NCBI GenBank assembly: GCA_024734495.1
Contig: JALMQS010000675.1
Location: 558,001-622,000 of the forward strand
Direction of reading: 5' to 3'
Source: Forficula auricularia
Taxonomy: Eukaryota > Arthropoda > Insecta > Dermaptera > Forficulidae
Length of the DNA stretch: 64,000 bases
Every line of letters starts with the position of its first letter. The first letter of the stretch is position 1. The position numbers and the translations under genes are program-made. The notes beneath the pieces are model-generated. The model worked only from the letters and a program-made list of their open reading frames with translations, was not told where the DNA came from and ran no database searches. Below, piece after piece: positions 1 to 10,960 of this stretch.

Positions 1-270
1 TATTTATTTTTAAAAATTTTTACTTTATCCAATGTGAAGCATGGGGAAAGTAGGTATTGTAATCGGTCTCGCGGCAAGCGCGACTTCAAAGGGTCCTCAG
101 GTAAAGACTACGGAATCCATGGACTCAATTAAAGTCACAAAGTATAGTATTCAATTAGATTGAATTTTAGCACATAACGGTTTTGCCAAAAATTACATGG
201 AGTCTCGTCGAGAAGCCAAAAAGTGCGATTTTTTCATTTAGTCTGTGCGGATGGATGTCAAACTTGAGTT
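1..270 (-). repeat. Dispersed repeat, inverted copy of 53510-53765
   Basis: The sequence from the TTTACTTTATCCAATG start through the segment with 'gtctcgtcgagaagccaaaaag' is the reverse complement of 53510-53765 with scattered differences. No coding potential is visible. A shorter relative of its edge (cattggataaagtaaaa) recurs at about 57190. The class is unknown; it may be the end of a larger transposon. Confidence 0.7.
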
Positions 271-857
271 GTTTACCATAAAAGAATTTAGTCTTTTTGA
301 TTTTAAGTCGATTCTTCCACGTTTTCAGTAGAGGTTGCCATTAATAGTCAAAACATAAAAAATAGAATGCATTAAGGTTATTCCTCTAGTATTAGATAAG
401 AATCGATTGTTATTTTTTATTTTAAGTAGATTCCTCCATGTCTTCAGCAATTGTTACCAATAATAAGCGAAAAGACTAAAATCGAATGTAGATTGGTTAT
501 TCCTTGAGTACTATTAGATTAAAATTGATCACTATTTTTGAATTTAAGTCAACATGGACTTCAAATAGCCAGTTTAATCTAATTAATAATAAAGGAATGA
601 ACATATTAATATTTCAAATGTCTTTGGATAAAGTTTAGCAACGATCCGTTGCAGTTTATTTTTATGTCAAGAGGGTGTCCTCGGATTATATAAGTTTAAG
701 AACCCCTGCTCTAAAGTACTAAATCCTATGATATATTTTCAATTTTTTAATGCAATCCTAGCCTCGAAAGATAAATAATGTAATCAATAATTTTTGATGT
801 AAATTCTACATATTTAGAAAATCATTTTATTATTTTTTGAAAAGGAAAAATGAATTG

Positions 858-932
858 AGCAACCGACGGGATTCGAACCCGTATCTCTCTCCTTTAGCCG
901 AAGAGCGCCTTTACCAACTAGGCCACGAATGA
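858..932 (-). tRNA. tRNA-like sequence (probable pseudogene)
   Basis: Read on the minus strand, it has a good A box (TGGCCTAGTTGG), a perfect B box (GGTTCGAATCC), a paired D arm (GCCT/AGGC), a 5-bp anticodon stem and a perfect T arm (ACGGG/CCCGT). The 7-bp acceptor stem has three mismatches. The loop CGGCTAA lacks the usual U33, so the GCT at the anticodon position is uncertain. It is probably a degenerate tRNA or a tRNA-derived SINE head. Confidence 0.45.
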
Positions 933-1022
933 TCCCGCAAGAAATGCTATTTAGATCGAATGTCATTTTTCTTTTCGCGGCTTTTTCTATTTAAAGTATA
1001 GTTATTTATGTTCCTGGCGGGA

Positions 1023-1097
1023 TCATCCGTGGCCTACTTGATAAAGGCGAACTTCGGCTAAAGGAGAGAGACACGGTTTCAAATCCCGACGGGTGGT
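1023..1097 (+). tRNA. tRNA-like sequence, inverted partner (pseudogene)
   Basis: This is the mirror copy of the 858-932 tRNA-like arm, on the plus strand. Here the acceptor stem can pair over all seven positions (two G-U pairs), but the T arm and B box are damaged (GGTTTCAAATCC, closing mismatches). The two copies therefore carry different lesions. Confidence 0.4.
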
Positions 1098-1204
1098 CAA
1101 TTCATTTTTCCTTTTTAAAAAATAATTTTCTAAATATGTAGAATTAACATAATAAATTATTGATTAAATTGAAAAAATTAAAACTAACGTTTAAAAATTT
1201 TTTT

Positions 1205-1530
1205 TTGGCTTATCGGCCTTCCTAGCCATTCTAGCTAAGATTTAGTTTGTCGAGGGTAGCAGAATTGATTCATTAAGAGAAATCAAAGAGGCTATATATA
1301 TTATATAGTATAATTTCGAAGGTTGACCTTCATCTTCAGTTAGGTAAATAAATACTTAATAAAGTTTAAGGAAAGCGGTGTTGATTTATAGTGAAACATA
1401 TTAAACAAAAATATTTAATGCTTAAACAGGCATCCCTAGTCAAATTAGATTTGGAGTTTTTTAACATGATGACCTAACATCAATTTATACCCGACCACCG
1501 ATGGACACCGCAGTCTTCTCTTTTTGTTAC
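1205..1530 (-). repeat. Ribozyme-bearing repeat family, copy 1
   Basis: It begins with 'tttagtttgtcgagggtagc', the end signature of the family seen again at 10155, 11897, 39221 and 57253, and continues through a degenerate hammerhead. It then matches 10265-10400 (gcatccctagtcaaattaga). A segment of about 50 bp near 1365-1415 is absent from the 10-kb copy and resembles 20875-20925, so it is probably a later small insertion. Confidence 0.6.
1300..1345 (-). ncRNA. Hammerhead ribozyme motif, degenerate
   Basis: Minus strand: CTGAAGA, a stem II with GAAGGT/ACCTTC-type pairing, then GAAATTATA in place of the family's GAAACTATAGTC. The catalytic boxes are present but the cleavage triplet is not recognisable. 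Confidence 0.35.
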
Positions 1531-2308
1531 TATTTTTTTCTTCAAATTTGTCTCTACCCCTGGGGTCAGATACGTTTAAAAGTTAATTTGTCTAATTTAT
1601 TATTAGTTTGATTTAAGAAAACTATTGCAAGCGATTATTCCGTATGCCCTGCAGTCATTCTGCTTCCCTTTGCATACAGATCGCCAACATTAGGTACAAG
1701 AAAAATAATTGAGCGTTGAGTTTGATAAAACAGTTCAAATAAAAATTATTTACAAATATTTATACAAAGATAATCACAAGTGTTGGTTTTTAGATAAAAA
1801 AAATTTTGATTTTTTTTTAAATTGAGTTTCATCTATAGTAAATTCTAAACGTGTAGAATTTCCATTAAGCTTAACTTCCCCCTTACACATGAATTGAGCT
1901 CCCTCCCTTCTTGACATTTCCTTGATAAAACGATTTCGCTTAAAAGAGGGTCGAACAATCGATTGCTTTATATCGAAACTACATCGATGAATCTTTTTAA
2001 GATATCTAGAGGTAGATAGAAAAAAATTTCAAAAATAGAATTTTTCAATTTCTCGACCTTCCCAATTCAATTCCTAGAGGCCGCAATCAATTTATTTATA
2101 TAATTCTTGTCGATTGATTATTTAAGAGAATATCGAATTTTTTGTAGGATTTCCTTAAGTAAAATTAGACTATTTAATTGACTTTAAAGTAACGGTATGA
2201 ATCGACCTCAAATCGACCATTTTTAGGGGATATTTTTACCTGCCGATTTTCAGAAATTACTCTAAATTAAAAACGAAAAAAATTCTTTCAATTTAAATCA
2301 ACTTCAAT
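1531..2308. other. No gene seen
   Basis: AT-rich sequence with stops in all frames and no recognisable repeat signature apart from homopolymer runs. Confidence 0.5.
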
Positions 2309-2876
2309 TTAGGTGCTCCTTATTTTGGATGTTTTCGAATATTTACGCTGACAGGGGCTCATATAGTTAGAAATAAATCAAAAAAAAATATCCCCCAAGT
2401 TTCAAGTCTCTATCTCAATTTTAACCTAGCGCTACACAGCGATTAAGTTTCCCATCTAAATAACATGGGGTTTTTGGCATTGAACGATCAATTTTTTATT
2501 CCGGCCAAAGTAATGGATCAAAAAATTTGAAACTCTGTAGACTTTATCCTTATAATAGTAGCTATCCTTCAGAATCTAGATAAAATATTGCTATATCTTA
2601 GTATTATAAGTTATAGACTCCAAAACTTTAATAGCAAAAAATAAAGTCTACAGAGTTTCAAATTTTTTGAAGAATTACTTTGGCCGGAATAAAAAATTGA
2701 TCATTCAATGCCAAAATCCCATGTTATTTAGATGGGAAACTTAATCGCTCTGTAGCACTAGGTTAAAATTGAGATAGAGACTTGAAACTTGGGGGATATT
2801 TTTTTATTTATTTCTAACCATATGAGCCCCTGTCAGCGTAAATATTCGAAAATATCCAAAATAAGGAGCACCCTAA
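2309..2876. mobile_element. Foldback MITE with inverted arms of about 235 bp
   Basis: The termini are TTAGGTGCTCC and GGAGCACCCTAA. The arms remain complementary for roughly 235 nt (for example ttggccggaat on both sides) around a central spacer of about 100 bp. No ORF is present. The 3-bp flanks (TTA/CTA) could be a PIF/Harbinger-like target duplication, but the superfamily is not certain. Confidence 0.75.
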
Positions 2877-3151
2877 TAAACAGCGTGAGTCAAAGTACTT
2901 GATTTTTGTACCTGTGGGGTTTAAAAACGTCTAGACTTAAAATTATGGAAAAAAGTTCACAAATTCACTCATTCTCTTCTTATAATAGATAAATAATAAC
3001 AAGTATTTTGTAATAGATATATTGTTCGGAAAGAGTTCGATCGCTCTTGGCCTACTTATTTGTTAAAATATAGAATTTTAATTTAAATCAAGTATCTTTT
3101 AATAATTCTTTTAATTTAATAAATATTTTTCTCAGAGATGGACTGATAGAT

Positions 3152-3394
3152 ATAAAATTGAGGATTGAAAGAAAAACAGTCCAGGAATAAATAAAATGAT
3201 GATTCCCAATAAAACAAGATTTATTTCAGAGGATCTTCTCCCTTTCTTCCTTTTGAACCCTGAAGAAGTATGAATGTTCCTCCGAAACGTAGGTTCAAAA
3301 TTGTAGAAAGAAAACATTCCAATATATCTTCTTTTATTAGGAATCATATTTTTATTTATTCCTGAACTGTTTTTTATTCAATCCTCAATTTTAC
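3152..3394. mobile_element. Small foldback element with hammerhead arm
   Basis: The outer arms pair (attgaggattgaaagaaaaa with its complement near 3365-3390; aggaataaataaaat with atttttatttattcct). The interior carries the CTGAAGA...GAAACGT hammerhead boxes. It resembles the foldbacks at 27.8 and 28.6 kb. Confidence 0.6.
3250..3302 (+). ncRNA. Hammerhead ribozyme motif, class B (GAAACGT), imperfect
   Basis: CTGAAGA at 3260 and GAAAC at 3284. Stem I pairs TTTTGAACC with GGTTCAAAA. Stem II has lost part of its pairing, and the cleavage triplet reads GTA instead of GTT. Confidence 0.4.
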
Positions 3395-3511
3395 TTGAAT
3401 TATTTCAAACTCAAAATATTTGATTTTATTATTTAACTTTCACAGTCAAATTGCTTTAAGAAATAATTAAAACTAACGTTTAAAAAGTTAATTTGTCTAA
3501 AAAAAAGTATT

Positions 3512-3560
3512 GTGTTCACTGAAGATGGTTTCGACTAGGACCGAAACATGTATTAATTAT
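3512..3560 (+). ncRNA. Hammerhead-like motif
   Basis: CTGAAGA at 3519 is followed by GGT...ACC pairing and GAAACATG. The cores are right but stem III and the cleavage site are not convincing. Confidence 0.35.
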
Positions 3561-3565
3561 AATAA

Positions 3566-4334
3566 ATTTTTTTAAAAATTGATAACATTTTTCCTTCTTT
3601 TTTGGATCATGTAAAATTGAAAAAGAAGAATAAAGAAGAAATAGTACCCTATCTAATAATAAAGAAATTGTATATGTATGTAATTATTTCAATTTTTCCT
3701 TTGTTATTAATGCGGTGTATTTAAAAATCACATGGTATGCTCTGAACACACGAGAATATTTTTTCTAATTAACTTATGACATATAATAAGGATAGAGGAA
3801 ATTAAACAGTATGGTTAAATTTAGCAACATTGTGAAAAACAAAATCTAACCTACTAATATGTTGGCTGGAAAATGATCTAGCGATGGATGAGGGGCAATT
3901 TTGCGTAGTTCATGGGGACAATGAATCTACACGAATCTAAATACAAACGTACACGCGATCCCCCTTTAATGCGGATGTGATTATGTATTTGTGTGTGTGT
4001 GTGTGTGTGTAAGAGGCTTTCTTCTTCTGGGATTTACATTTCTGACTACTGAGTCAACACAAAGTGTTTGACACAATTAATTCGGAATCTGTTCATTCTA
4101 ATAGCTTAACTCGATATCAAGATTAAAATTGAAGAAAAACGGGAAACTTTTTTAAGACTTTTTAAGTTTCAGTCAATTAATCATTACACGCTTTATTTTA
4201 ACTTCACCTGTAGGTATGCATGTATGTATGTATCTATCAATGTGACTTTTGTTCTGTTAAATTCCGCAAACATTTCTCTATAAAAATAAATGTTTTTCTA
4301 CCCAATTTAAATGAAATTATATGGAGAACGATAG
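3566..4334. other. No gene seen; contains a (GT)10 microsatellite
   Basis: AT-rich sequence without open frames. A (GT)10 run lies at 3991-4010, and there are short ATGT repeats near 4213. Confidence 0.5.
3991..4010. repeat. (GT)10 microsatellite
   Basis: Ten perfect GT units. Confidence 0.95.
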
Positions 4335-4565
4335 GTGAATTGATGAAACCAATCGACTTGATTGGGGAATAATGGAATTGAAATAATTATCGGAAAAGAG
4401 GTTTTTTTATCTAATTAGATTTTTCCTCTTATTAAAAACAAGGACTAAAGATGAATAAGGACACTCGATGGAGGAGAAGTAATCTCCGGAATCGAAGCAA
4501 AAAATACAATGTATACATTAATTAATGTAAAATAATTGGTTTAATAAAATTTACAAAATAAAAAA
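4335..4565 (+). mobile_element. Short interspersed repeat, family S, copy 1
   Basis: This segment of about 230 bp is nearly identical to 29655-29880 and related to 21055-21285 (shared 'ttcctcttattaaaaacaag', 'gaagtaat.tccg'). It ends in AATAAAATTTA plus an A-rich tail, like a SINE or LINE 3' end. No A or B box is evident, so it could be a LINE 3' UTR fragment. Confidence 0.6.
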
Positions 4566-4624
4566 AATGAAATTATATAAAAATAATTAAGACTAAAAAA
4601 TTAAAAAAATAAATTATAATTTAA

Positions 4625-4835
4625 AAAATTAAAAACCACTTTTGTCAGTAATTCTCTGAAAAGTTCAAAATAATGTAATAAACTAATAAACATAAGTCAA
4701 AAATTGTGGGGCGCAGAAGCATGTAGTTTTAATTAATTTCGACAAAGTGCCCCACGCTTTTTGACTTTATGTTTATTAGTTTATTACATTATTTTGTACT
4801 TTTTAGAGAATTACAGACAAAAACGTGTTTTTTAG
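4625..4835. mobile_element. Foldback MITE
   Basis: Inverted arms of about 85 nt (aagttcaaaataatgtaata paired with tattacattattttgtactt) lie around a spacer of about 40 bp. There is no coding sequence. Confidence 0.7.
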
Positions 4836-6890
4836 TTTTTTTTTAAATTATATTTAAATTTGAAATTAATTTTGATTTAATAGTTTCTTACTTAGAGTGA
4901 AAAGGCTAGATTAATAAAAATTAAGAAATTAATATCTTATAGTCTGCAACAGGCCTGGACTTGTGTTTGGAATCCTTGCAATGACTTAGCACGAAATCAT
5001 AGGTTCCCAACGGGGGCAATACCGCCCCACAGTGGGCGCTGGAGCCTTCCGCTCCGGTAGCGGATCCATAGGCAAATGGGGGTAGTTGAGACAGTCAAGT
5101 GGGGTGGTCAAATAAATAAATAAATTATTTATATTCTTTATAATTCTTTATTTTTAATATTTTAATATTTCATATAAAATAAACAATTATGGACTAGAGG
5201 GACGTTGAAACTTTTGTTCGGTTTGATTATTTATAATACTTATAAGAATAAACATGTCTTATTATTAAATAGAACTTTTGGTCAAAAAACATACTTATAC
5301 AATTAACGAAAATTAGAAATTTAAAAAAACAAAATGAGAAAAATTAAAATTTGATATATATTATGTGGATTGTCTTTCAAAATGAATTCAGCAATATTTA
5401 TAATTGTACCTATACAATTTAAGTTTAGGATTTTTTTATTTATTTAATAAAATAAATTTTATTTGATGGTAATAATGTAAAATAAGATATACCTAACATT
5501 GGATACGAAAATAAACACGATTTTTTTATAACTATTTTATTGATCAAAAAATCATGTAAATTTGTCCCAAATTTTTTAAATCACAGAAGAAAATAAAAGA
5601 TTAGAAGTGAGAATCATTTCTAAATAAAAATTGAAATTAATATTGAATAATAAATTTGTGTGAGTTTTCATAGTAAACGTTCAATTTGAGGATGTCTTGT
5701 TAAATTGTTGATCTCTTAAACTTAAAGCGTCGGACTATTATTATAATACTTAGAAGAATAAACTCTTGTTATTATTCATTCGAAGAGTTTAGTAAAAAAA
5801 AAAAAAATTGGTGAGCCTCATCCACATAAGCTCACGTGGGAAGTGAAACGTTAATTTTAAAACCTACTAATAGTTCATGATAAATAAAATTTATTAATAT
5901 TAGAAAATTTAAATTATTATTTTAAAACCCACTAATTGTTCTTGACAAATAAAATTAGGAAATTTAAATTAAGTAAGGTAGTAAGTACTAATTTAAAATC
6001 AGGGCTTGTCTTTTATTTCTCCTCTATTGAGTCATTTCCCCTTTATTGTAACTAAAAAATTCAAACAGATACGTCGCTAAAGAAGTTTCACTTCAAAAAA
6101 AGCACATTTTGTGTTAAAGTAACGCGAAATAAAAAGCATAATAGGGAAAATTGAATTATTATATAAATATATTGTGGGTTTTATTTAAAAATGAATGCAA
6201 CAAAATTTTTACTTATAATATACAATTTCGGGATTTTTTTAATAAAAAAAAATTGGACTCTCATATATTATAACATATTGGATACGAGAATAAACGTGAC
6301 TTTGTTATAATTATTTTATTGATAAAAAAAATCATATAAATTTGTCCCGAATTTTTTAAAATACAAAAAAATCGAAATCAGATTTAATGTTGAATAAAAA
6401 ATTTGTGTGAGTTTTCCAATTTATTAGAAATTTAATCGTGTGAGCAATATCTTTTGATATCCCTCACACTACATGAAAAGAATTCTAATTGTGAGGAGTT
6501 TGCCTCAAGCATCACTCCTGTATTTTTTGAGTAATTAGTATTAGAAATGGGGATAAAAAAAGGATTCAACAAAGCGACTGTAATACTGAGGCACTTTAAA
6601 ATTGATTTAATGGAGAAATTCAGAACAATCAATCAGACCATTCAACATGGTAACAAATTGCTACAATATTTTGTGAATAGTTCCAATTTTCTCAAAAAGT
6701 GATTTTTTTTTAGATATCCCATTATCTAATCAGGTCAAAATGTCCTATACATACATATAATATTTAGTCATTTTTGTTTTTTATCAAGTAGGTATGTATT
6801 TTTTGAGTATACCTATCATGTTATGCTCACAGAAAACGTCTCAAGAAAAATTATAAATATGAAAACAAAATACCCATGTATGTGAAATCG
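4836..6890. repeat. Diverged direct repeats in AT-rich DNA; no gene
   Basis: 5340-5665 and 6150-6420 are diverged direct copies (shared 'attggatacga.aataaac', 'aaatttgtcccgaatttttt', 'aatttgtgtgagttttc'). Two copies of a unit of about 75 bp (ttttaaaacc.actaatagttc) sit at 5855-5975 and recur at 20965-21030 and 21283-21350. A short GC-rich piece (4990-5100) resembles a degraded hAT end. The small open frame at 6432-6632 has no recognisable family. Confidence 0.5.
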
Positions 6891-8930
6891 GTGAATTGAT
6901 TTTAAAAATTGGTAAAAAAAGTGAAACTTTTTCAAGACTCGCTACGCTGTTTTGCAGTTTTTGTGATTAATCCAAAACACACTTGTTCGATTGTTTATAG
7001 AAACGGATTAAAATCACAAAAAAATGATTTTTTTGAATAATTTTGCATTTTTTTAAGAGATCTAGAAAGTCCAAAATATAGACACTTCTCCGCAGTTCCG
7101 TAAGAAAGTCTACAGGTAAAATAATTATATCTATTAAAAATGGACTCAAAATATGCCAAAATTGTGATTTTTTTCGAAAATCTTGATATATTTTTTTACA
7201 TTTAAAATTGAAAATATGCCTTTATTCTTAAAAAACTTTTGGAGAGATTTTCAATTTTAGAAAAAAAAATTATTAGGTCAAATTGTATCAGATAAGTTTT
7301 CCAGTAAGTAGGTACATAAAAATCTCAATGTTTTAAGGAAGTTTATAATTTTATGCCGGGCCGCATTTTGGCCGCGGGTTGGACAGCCCTGATCTAGATA
7401 CTTCTCCGTATTGAAATTACAAATATTTTAGCACAAGAATGAACTTTTTACGACTTTTCGTTTTTAAATTAACTTGTGAGTATCTGAATCCAATAACATA
7501 GACAGAGAAAAATTATAGTTGAAAATTAATTTTATTCACGTTTTAGACATTTGAATCACACATAATTTTCATGTAGGGTTTTAAGAATCTACAAAAAGGA
7601 TCCACTTGTAAACATAATACGCAAGTATATGGAATGTGTAAAATGATGTAATATAAACCACGAATTGACTTTAAAAATTGATAGAAAAAGTGAAACATTT
7701 TCAAGACTCGGTACGCTGTATCTTTTCCTATCGAAACGGATTAAAATCACACACAAAATGGTATTTTTTGAATAATGTTAAATTTTTTTAACCGGAAGAT
7801 TTGAAAAGAGATCTAGAAAGTCCAAAATCAAGATGCTTTTCCATATTGGAATTACAAATATTTTAGCATAATAATGAACTTTTTACGACTTTTCGTTTTT
7901 AAGTTATCCTGTGAGTATCTGAATCCAATCACATAGATAGAGAAAAATCATGGTTGAATTTTATCCATGTTTTAGACATAGGTTTAACATAAATTTTATG
8001 TGAAACTACAGAGTATTTTATATTTTAATTTTAAAATTTTTTTCAAAACCTAGATACTTCTCCATATTGGAATTACAAATATTTTAGCACAAGAATGAAC
8101 TTTTTACGACTTTTCGTTTTTAAGTTATCCTGTGAGTATTTCAATCCAATCACATAGACAGAGAAAAATTATGGTTGAAAATGAATTTTATCCACGTTTT
8201 AGACATTTTAATCAGAGATAATTTTTATGTATGGTCTAAGAATCTAGAAAAAGGATACACTTGTAAACAAAATACGCAAGAATGAAATGTGTGAAATGAT
8301 GTAATATAAATCCGCAAATTGATAGAAAAAGTGAAACATTTTCAAGACTCGGTACGCTGTTTGTATAGTTTTGGTGAATAATGCAAAACACACATGTTCG
8401 ATTGTTTATTATCTTTTCCTATCGAAACGGATTAAAATCACAAAAAAATGGTATTTTTTGAATAATTTTGCTGAAGATCTGAAAAGAGATCTAGAAAGTC
8501 CAAAATCTAGAGTTTTTTTGTTAAGGGAGAATGGTGTGAGTTCTTGGTGACACATTTTAAATAAAGTATATTGTATATTTTAAATTTTAAAAAGTTTAAA
8601 ATTTTTTTTTCAAAATCTAGATACTTTTCCGTTTTTGGAATTACAAATATTTTAGCACAAGAATGAACTTTTTACGATTTTTCGTTTTTAAGTTATCCTG
8701 TGAGTATTTGAATCAAATCACATAGACACAGAAAAATCATGATTGAAAATGAATTTTATCCACGTTTTAGACATTTTAATCACAGACAATTTTTATGTAG
8801 GGTTTAAGAATCTAGAAAAACAATACACTTGTAAACAAAATTCGCAAGTATAGAAACAAAAGCCGGTAGCTTCTCTCGTGAATGATGTAATGTAAATCCG
8901 CGAATTGATTTTAAAACACTTGTAAGAAAA
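6890..8930. repeat. Irregular tandem repeat cluster
   Basis: A block starting 'attacaaatattttagcac' and continuing through 'cgacttttcgtttttaa', 'cacatagacagagaaaaat' and 'tttcaagactcggtacgctg' occurs four times (starts near 7416, 7850, 8071, 8640), with one partial block before it. The spacing is irregular (434, 221, 569 bp). A weak inverted relative lies near 23390-23520. There is no coding sequence. The cluster sits directly downstream of the host exon, in what would be its intron. Confidence 0.7.
7110..7391 (+). mobile_element. hAT-type MITE fragment (3' part)
   Basis: It is homologous to the right part of the complete element at 35685-36384 (ggcc.cgggttggacagccctg terminus; shared attgtatcagat...ttttccagta). 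The left end is missing or replaced by other repeats. Confidence 0.6.
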
Positions 8931-8970
8931 AAACCCTATGACAGGTAAAGGGGGTGCCCGTTGGAGGTAC

Positions 8971-9463
8971 CTTTAGGGGTGATCGGAGCGGCGCCTCGCG
9001 GCTTCTCCGTCCCGTTGAGCGGCGGCTCTCGGAAAGGAACCGCCCCGCGAGCGGGCAACTTGCTGGCCGGCGGCGGGGGCGTTCTACCCGTCGGCAGCGA
9101 CCCCGACGACGAGGTAGGCGACACATCTCTACTCCGGGTAGTCAAGTTCAGGGGCTGGTCGGGGGTGGCCAGGGAGTGCACTGTAGGGTGTACGACAATC
9201 GGCTGGACCGGCTTTTGCTGGCTCCAGCCGAGGATGTCGGCGATCCCGTGCGGGGTCGGCGCCCGGGGTGGCTTCGCATACACATGAGGGTGCCACGAGT
9301 TAAGGGTTGTCGGGGCCGGGGGCGGGAGCGGCGGGGGCGGCGGGGGTGGGCTTTCACTACTACTGGCTTCCGCGTCGCTGTCACGCCGTTTCACACTATG
9401 GTTGTTATTGTTATTATTAGTATTGTTATTGTTGCTGCTGGGGGGCTCTGCATGGTGCTGCAT
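8971..9463 (-). CDS. HGTX: NK6/HGTX-like homeobox gene, first coding exon
   Basis: A GC- and CpG-rich open frame in otherwise AT-rich DNA. The start is set at 9463 because that ATG has a perfect Kozak context (GCCGCCATGC); an upstream in-frame ATG at 9484 is weaker. Visible in order: Asn-rich tract (about residues 11-21), Ser-rich patch, Pro-rich run (about 40-51), TPHGIADILGW (about 70-80), PLNLTT (about 104-109), and a Ser/Pro/Gly-rich tail. The TPHGI-DIL form of the Eh1 repressor motif, which recruits Groucho, is characteristic of Nkx6/HGTX proteins. PLNLT resembles a CtBP-binding motif. The homeodomain is absent and would lie in later exons beyond the left edge. A donor AAAG|GTACCT at 8971/8970 would end the exon; reading through reaches a stop near 8936. 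In the family the protein is a nuclear repressor that specifies neural identity. The assignment rests mainly on one motif. Confidence 0.55.
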
Positions 9464-9780
9464 GGCGGCCGCGCACACACTCATACACGCGGCTGGCGAA
9501 TGCCGCGTGCGTACCGCGAGCTCCTCCACACCTCGCAACGGTCGGCTCGGCTAGAATAAGTCGAAGCGATCGGGCCTGAGGTCGGCCGATTACTGAGCGC
9601 GCGCCCGAACGCCGCTGCCCCCACCAGCGGCTCCCGCACCCTCCCCGCCGCCGCTTGTTGATAGCCTCCCCCTCAAAGGACCGCGTGCGCCGCCCTCCAC
9701 CCCGCCGCCGCCTGAATTACGTCGCGCACACTTTGTCGCGATTACGAGAGTGAGAGTGGGGGTAAAAACATTCACGAGAG
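9464..9780 (-). promoter_or_regulatory. CpG island and 5' UTR upstream of the homeobox exon
   Basis: The sequence is strongly GC-rich compared with everything around it, with many CpG dinucleotides and no TATA box seen. A possible splice acceptor (cgacttattctag) at about 9551 would let upstream non-coding exons join here. Alternatively this is the 5' end of the transcript. Confidence 0.5.
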
Positions 9781-10149
9781 AAGCTACCGGCTATTTAGTT
9801 ACTACGCCGGGCGTAGGGGGGCAATTATTAAGGGTTGAAAAAAGAACTCACCACCGTTTTATCGCGTCGCTTGATCATTACTTGATTAACACACACAAGG
9901 GAAACAACTAAAGGAGAAACTCGAGACGGGCAGTAATGCTCACATATTACCAGCTTTTATACACTTGAAAAACACTTCATCAGAACGTTTATAAAAGTAA
10001 AATTTAATATTTAAATACCTATTGTCTTTTTTCAAAAAACTACGATCCATGAAATCCTACCCCTAATTTCAATTTATAACAATAATTAAGTAAACTACCT
10101 GATGTCGATATAATTTAATAAAAACTTTTCTAAGAAGTTAGGTAAATTG
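9781..10149. other. No gene seen
   Basis: Falls from GC-rich to AT-rich within about 150 bp. No repeat signature or open frame. Confidence 0.4.
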
Positions 10150-10400
10150 AAAAGATTTACTTTGTCGAGGGTAGCAGAATTGACGATTCATAAGGACAAA
10201 TCAAAGAGGTTACCATAAATATATAATATACCTATAGCATAATTTCGAAGGTTTGATCTCAATCATCAGTTAGGTAAATAAATACTTAATGCTTAAGCAG
10301 GCATCCCTAGTCAAATTAGATATGGAGTTTTTTTAACATAATGACCGCCATCAATTTATACCCGACCACCGAGAGACATCGCACTTCTCTTTTTGATAAT
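10150..10400 (-). repeat. Ribozyme-bearing repeat family, copy 2 (left arm)
   Basis: Starts with 'ttgaaaagatttactttgtc', carries the degenerate hammerhead at 10233-10278 and then follows the 1205-1530 copy. The matching inverted end (atcaattctgctactct) is at 10715-10790, so 10150-10790 may be one foldback unit. Confidence 0.6.
10233..10278 (-). ncRNA. Hammerhead ribozyme motif, degenerate
   Basis: CTGATGA and GAAA boxes are present on the minus strand. Stem II pairing is broken and the triplet after GAAA is lost. Confidence 0.35.
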
Positions 10401-10960
10401 CTCACTATATAATATTAATAAACATATATAAATGAATAAAAAATGAAAATAGCAGGCATTTTAAAATTTCTTAAGGATAAATTAACTCCATTATTTTTTT
10501 CTTACAGAAAATATTGATTTCTTTACTAAATTTCATTAAAAAATCTTAATTCGTTCTTGAGCTATGAATTTTATTTAAAAAACATTCAAACTGAAAGACG
10601 TATGGATAAATAAGATGATAGTATAAACTTTTAGGCTCATTTTGATGAAAAGAATATTAAGCTCCTGACGAAGGGGTCCACATTATTATTACTACATATT
10701 ATATATTTATTTTAATCAAGCAGAAGACATCCTCATTGATTTCTTCTTATGAATCATCAATTCTGCTACTCTGGGGCCATCCATAAATTACGTCACACTA
10801 TTTTTAGACTCCCCGTATTGTGACGTCATATTATCACTTTTATACTCTATAATTTAGTAATTGTAGAATTTTTTTATAAATTAAATTCAACTAAAAGGAT
10901 TTAATATATTTTAAGTTTAATTTTTTTATATTTTTTAATTTTGTTAAGGGAGAATGCTGG
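10401..10960. other. No gene; includes inverted repeat-family end
   Basis: AT-rich. 10715-10790 is the plus-strand end of the ribozyme-bearing family (catcaagcagaag...ctgctactct). The segment near 10785-10830 ('gccatccataaattacgtca') pairs with one near 11290 (gtaatttattgacggcc), which suggests that 10780-11305 is itself a foldback MITE. Confidence 0.5.

Larger units (their letters stand above)
797..1150. repeat. Foldback repeat carrying two inverted tRNA-like arms
   Basis: The arms at about 797-938 and 1018-1150 are imperfect reverse complements (both contain tgaattgagca/tcaattcattttt and tctaaatatgtagaatt). Each arm encloses a tRNA-like segment, so a transcript of the whole would fold back on itself. 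The spacer of about 80 bp is AT-rich. No ORF is present. Confidence 0.7.

Noticed and set aside
858..1097. Functional tRNA genes
   Set aside because: Each copy has a damaged stem (acceptor in one, T arm in the other) and the anticodon loop lacks U33.
7400..8900. CRISPR-like array
   Set aside because: Blocks are hundreds of bases with irregular spacing in a eukaryotic setting; no short palindromic repeats or cas genes.
8954..9559. Long plus-strand open frames over the CpG-rich exon
   Set aside because: Antisense shadows of the minus-strand exon caused by high GC; arginine/glycine-rich with no motif, while the minus frame has Eh1 and a Kozak start.
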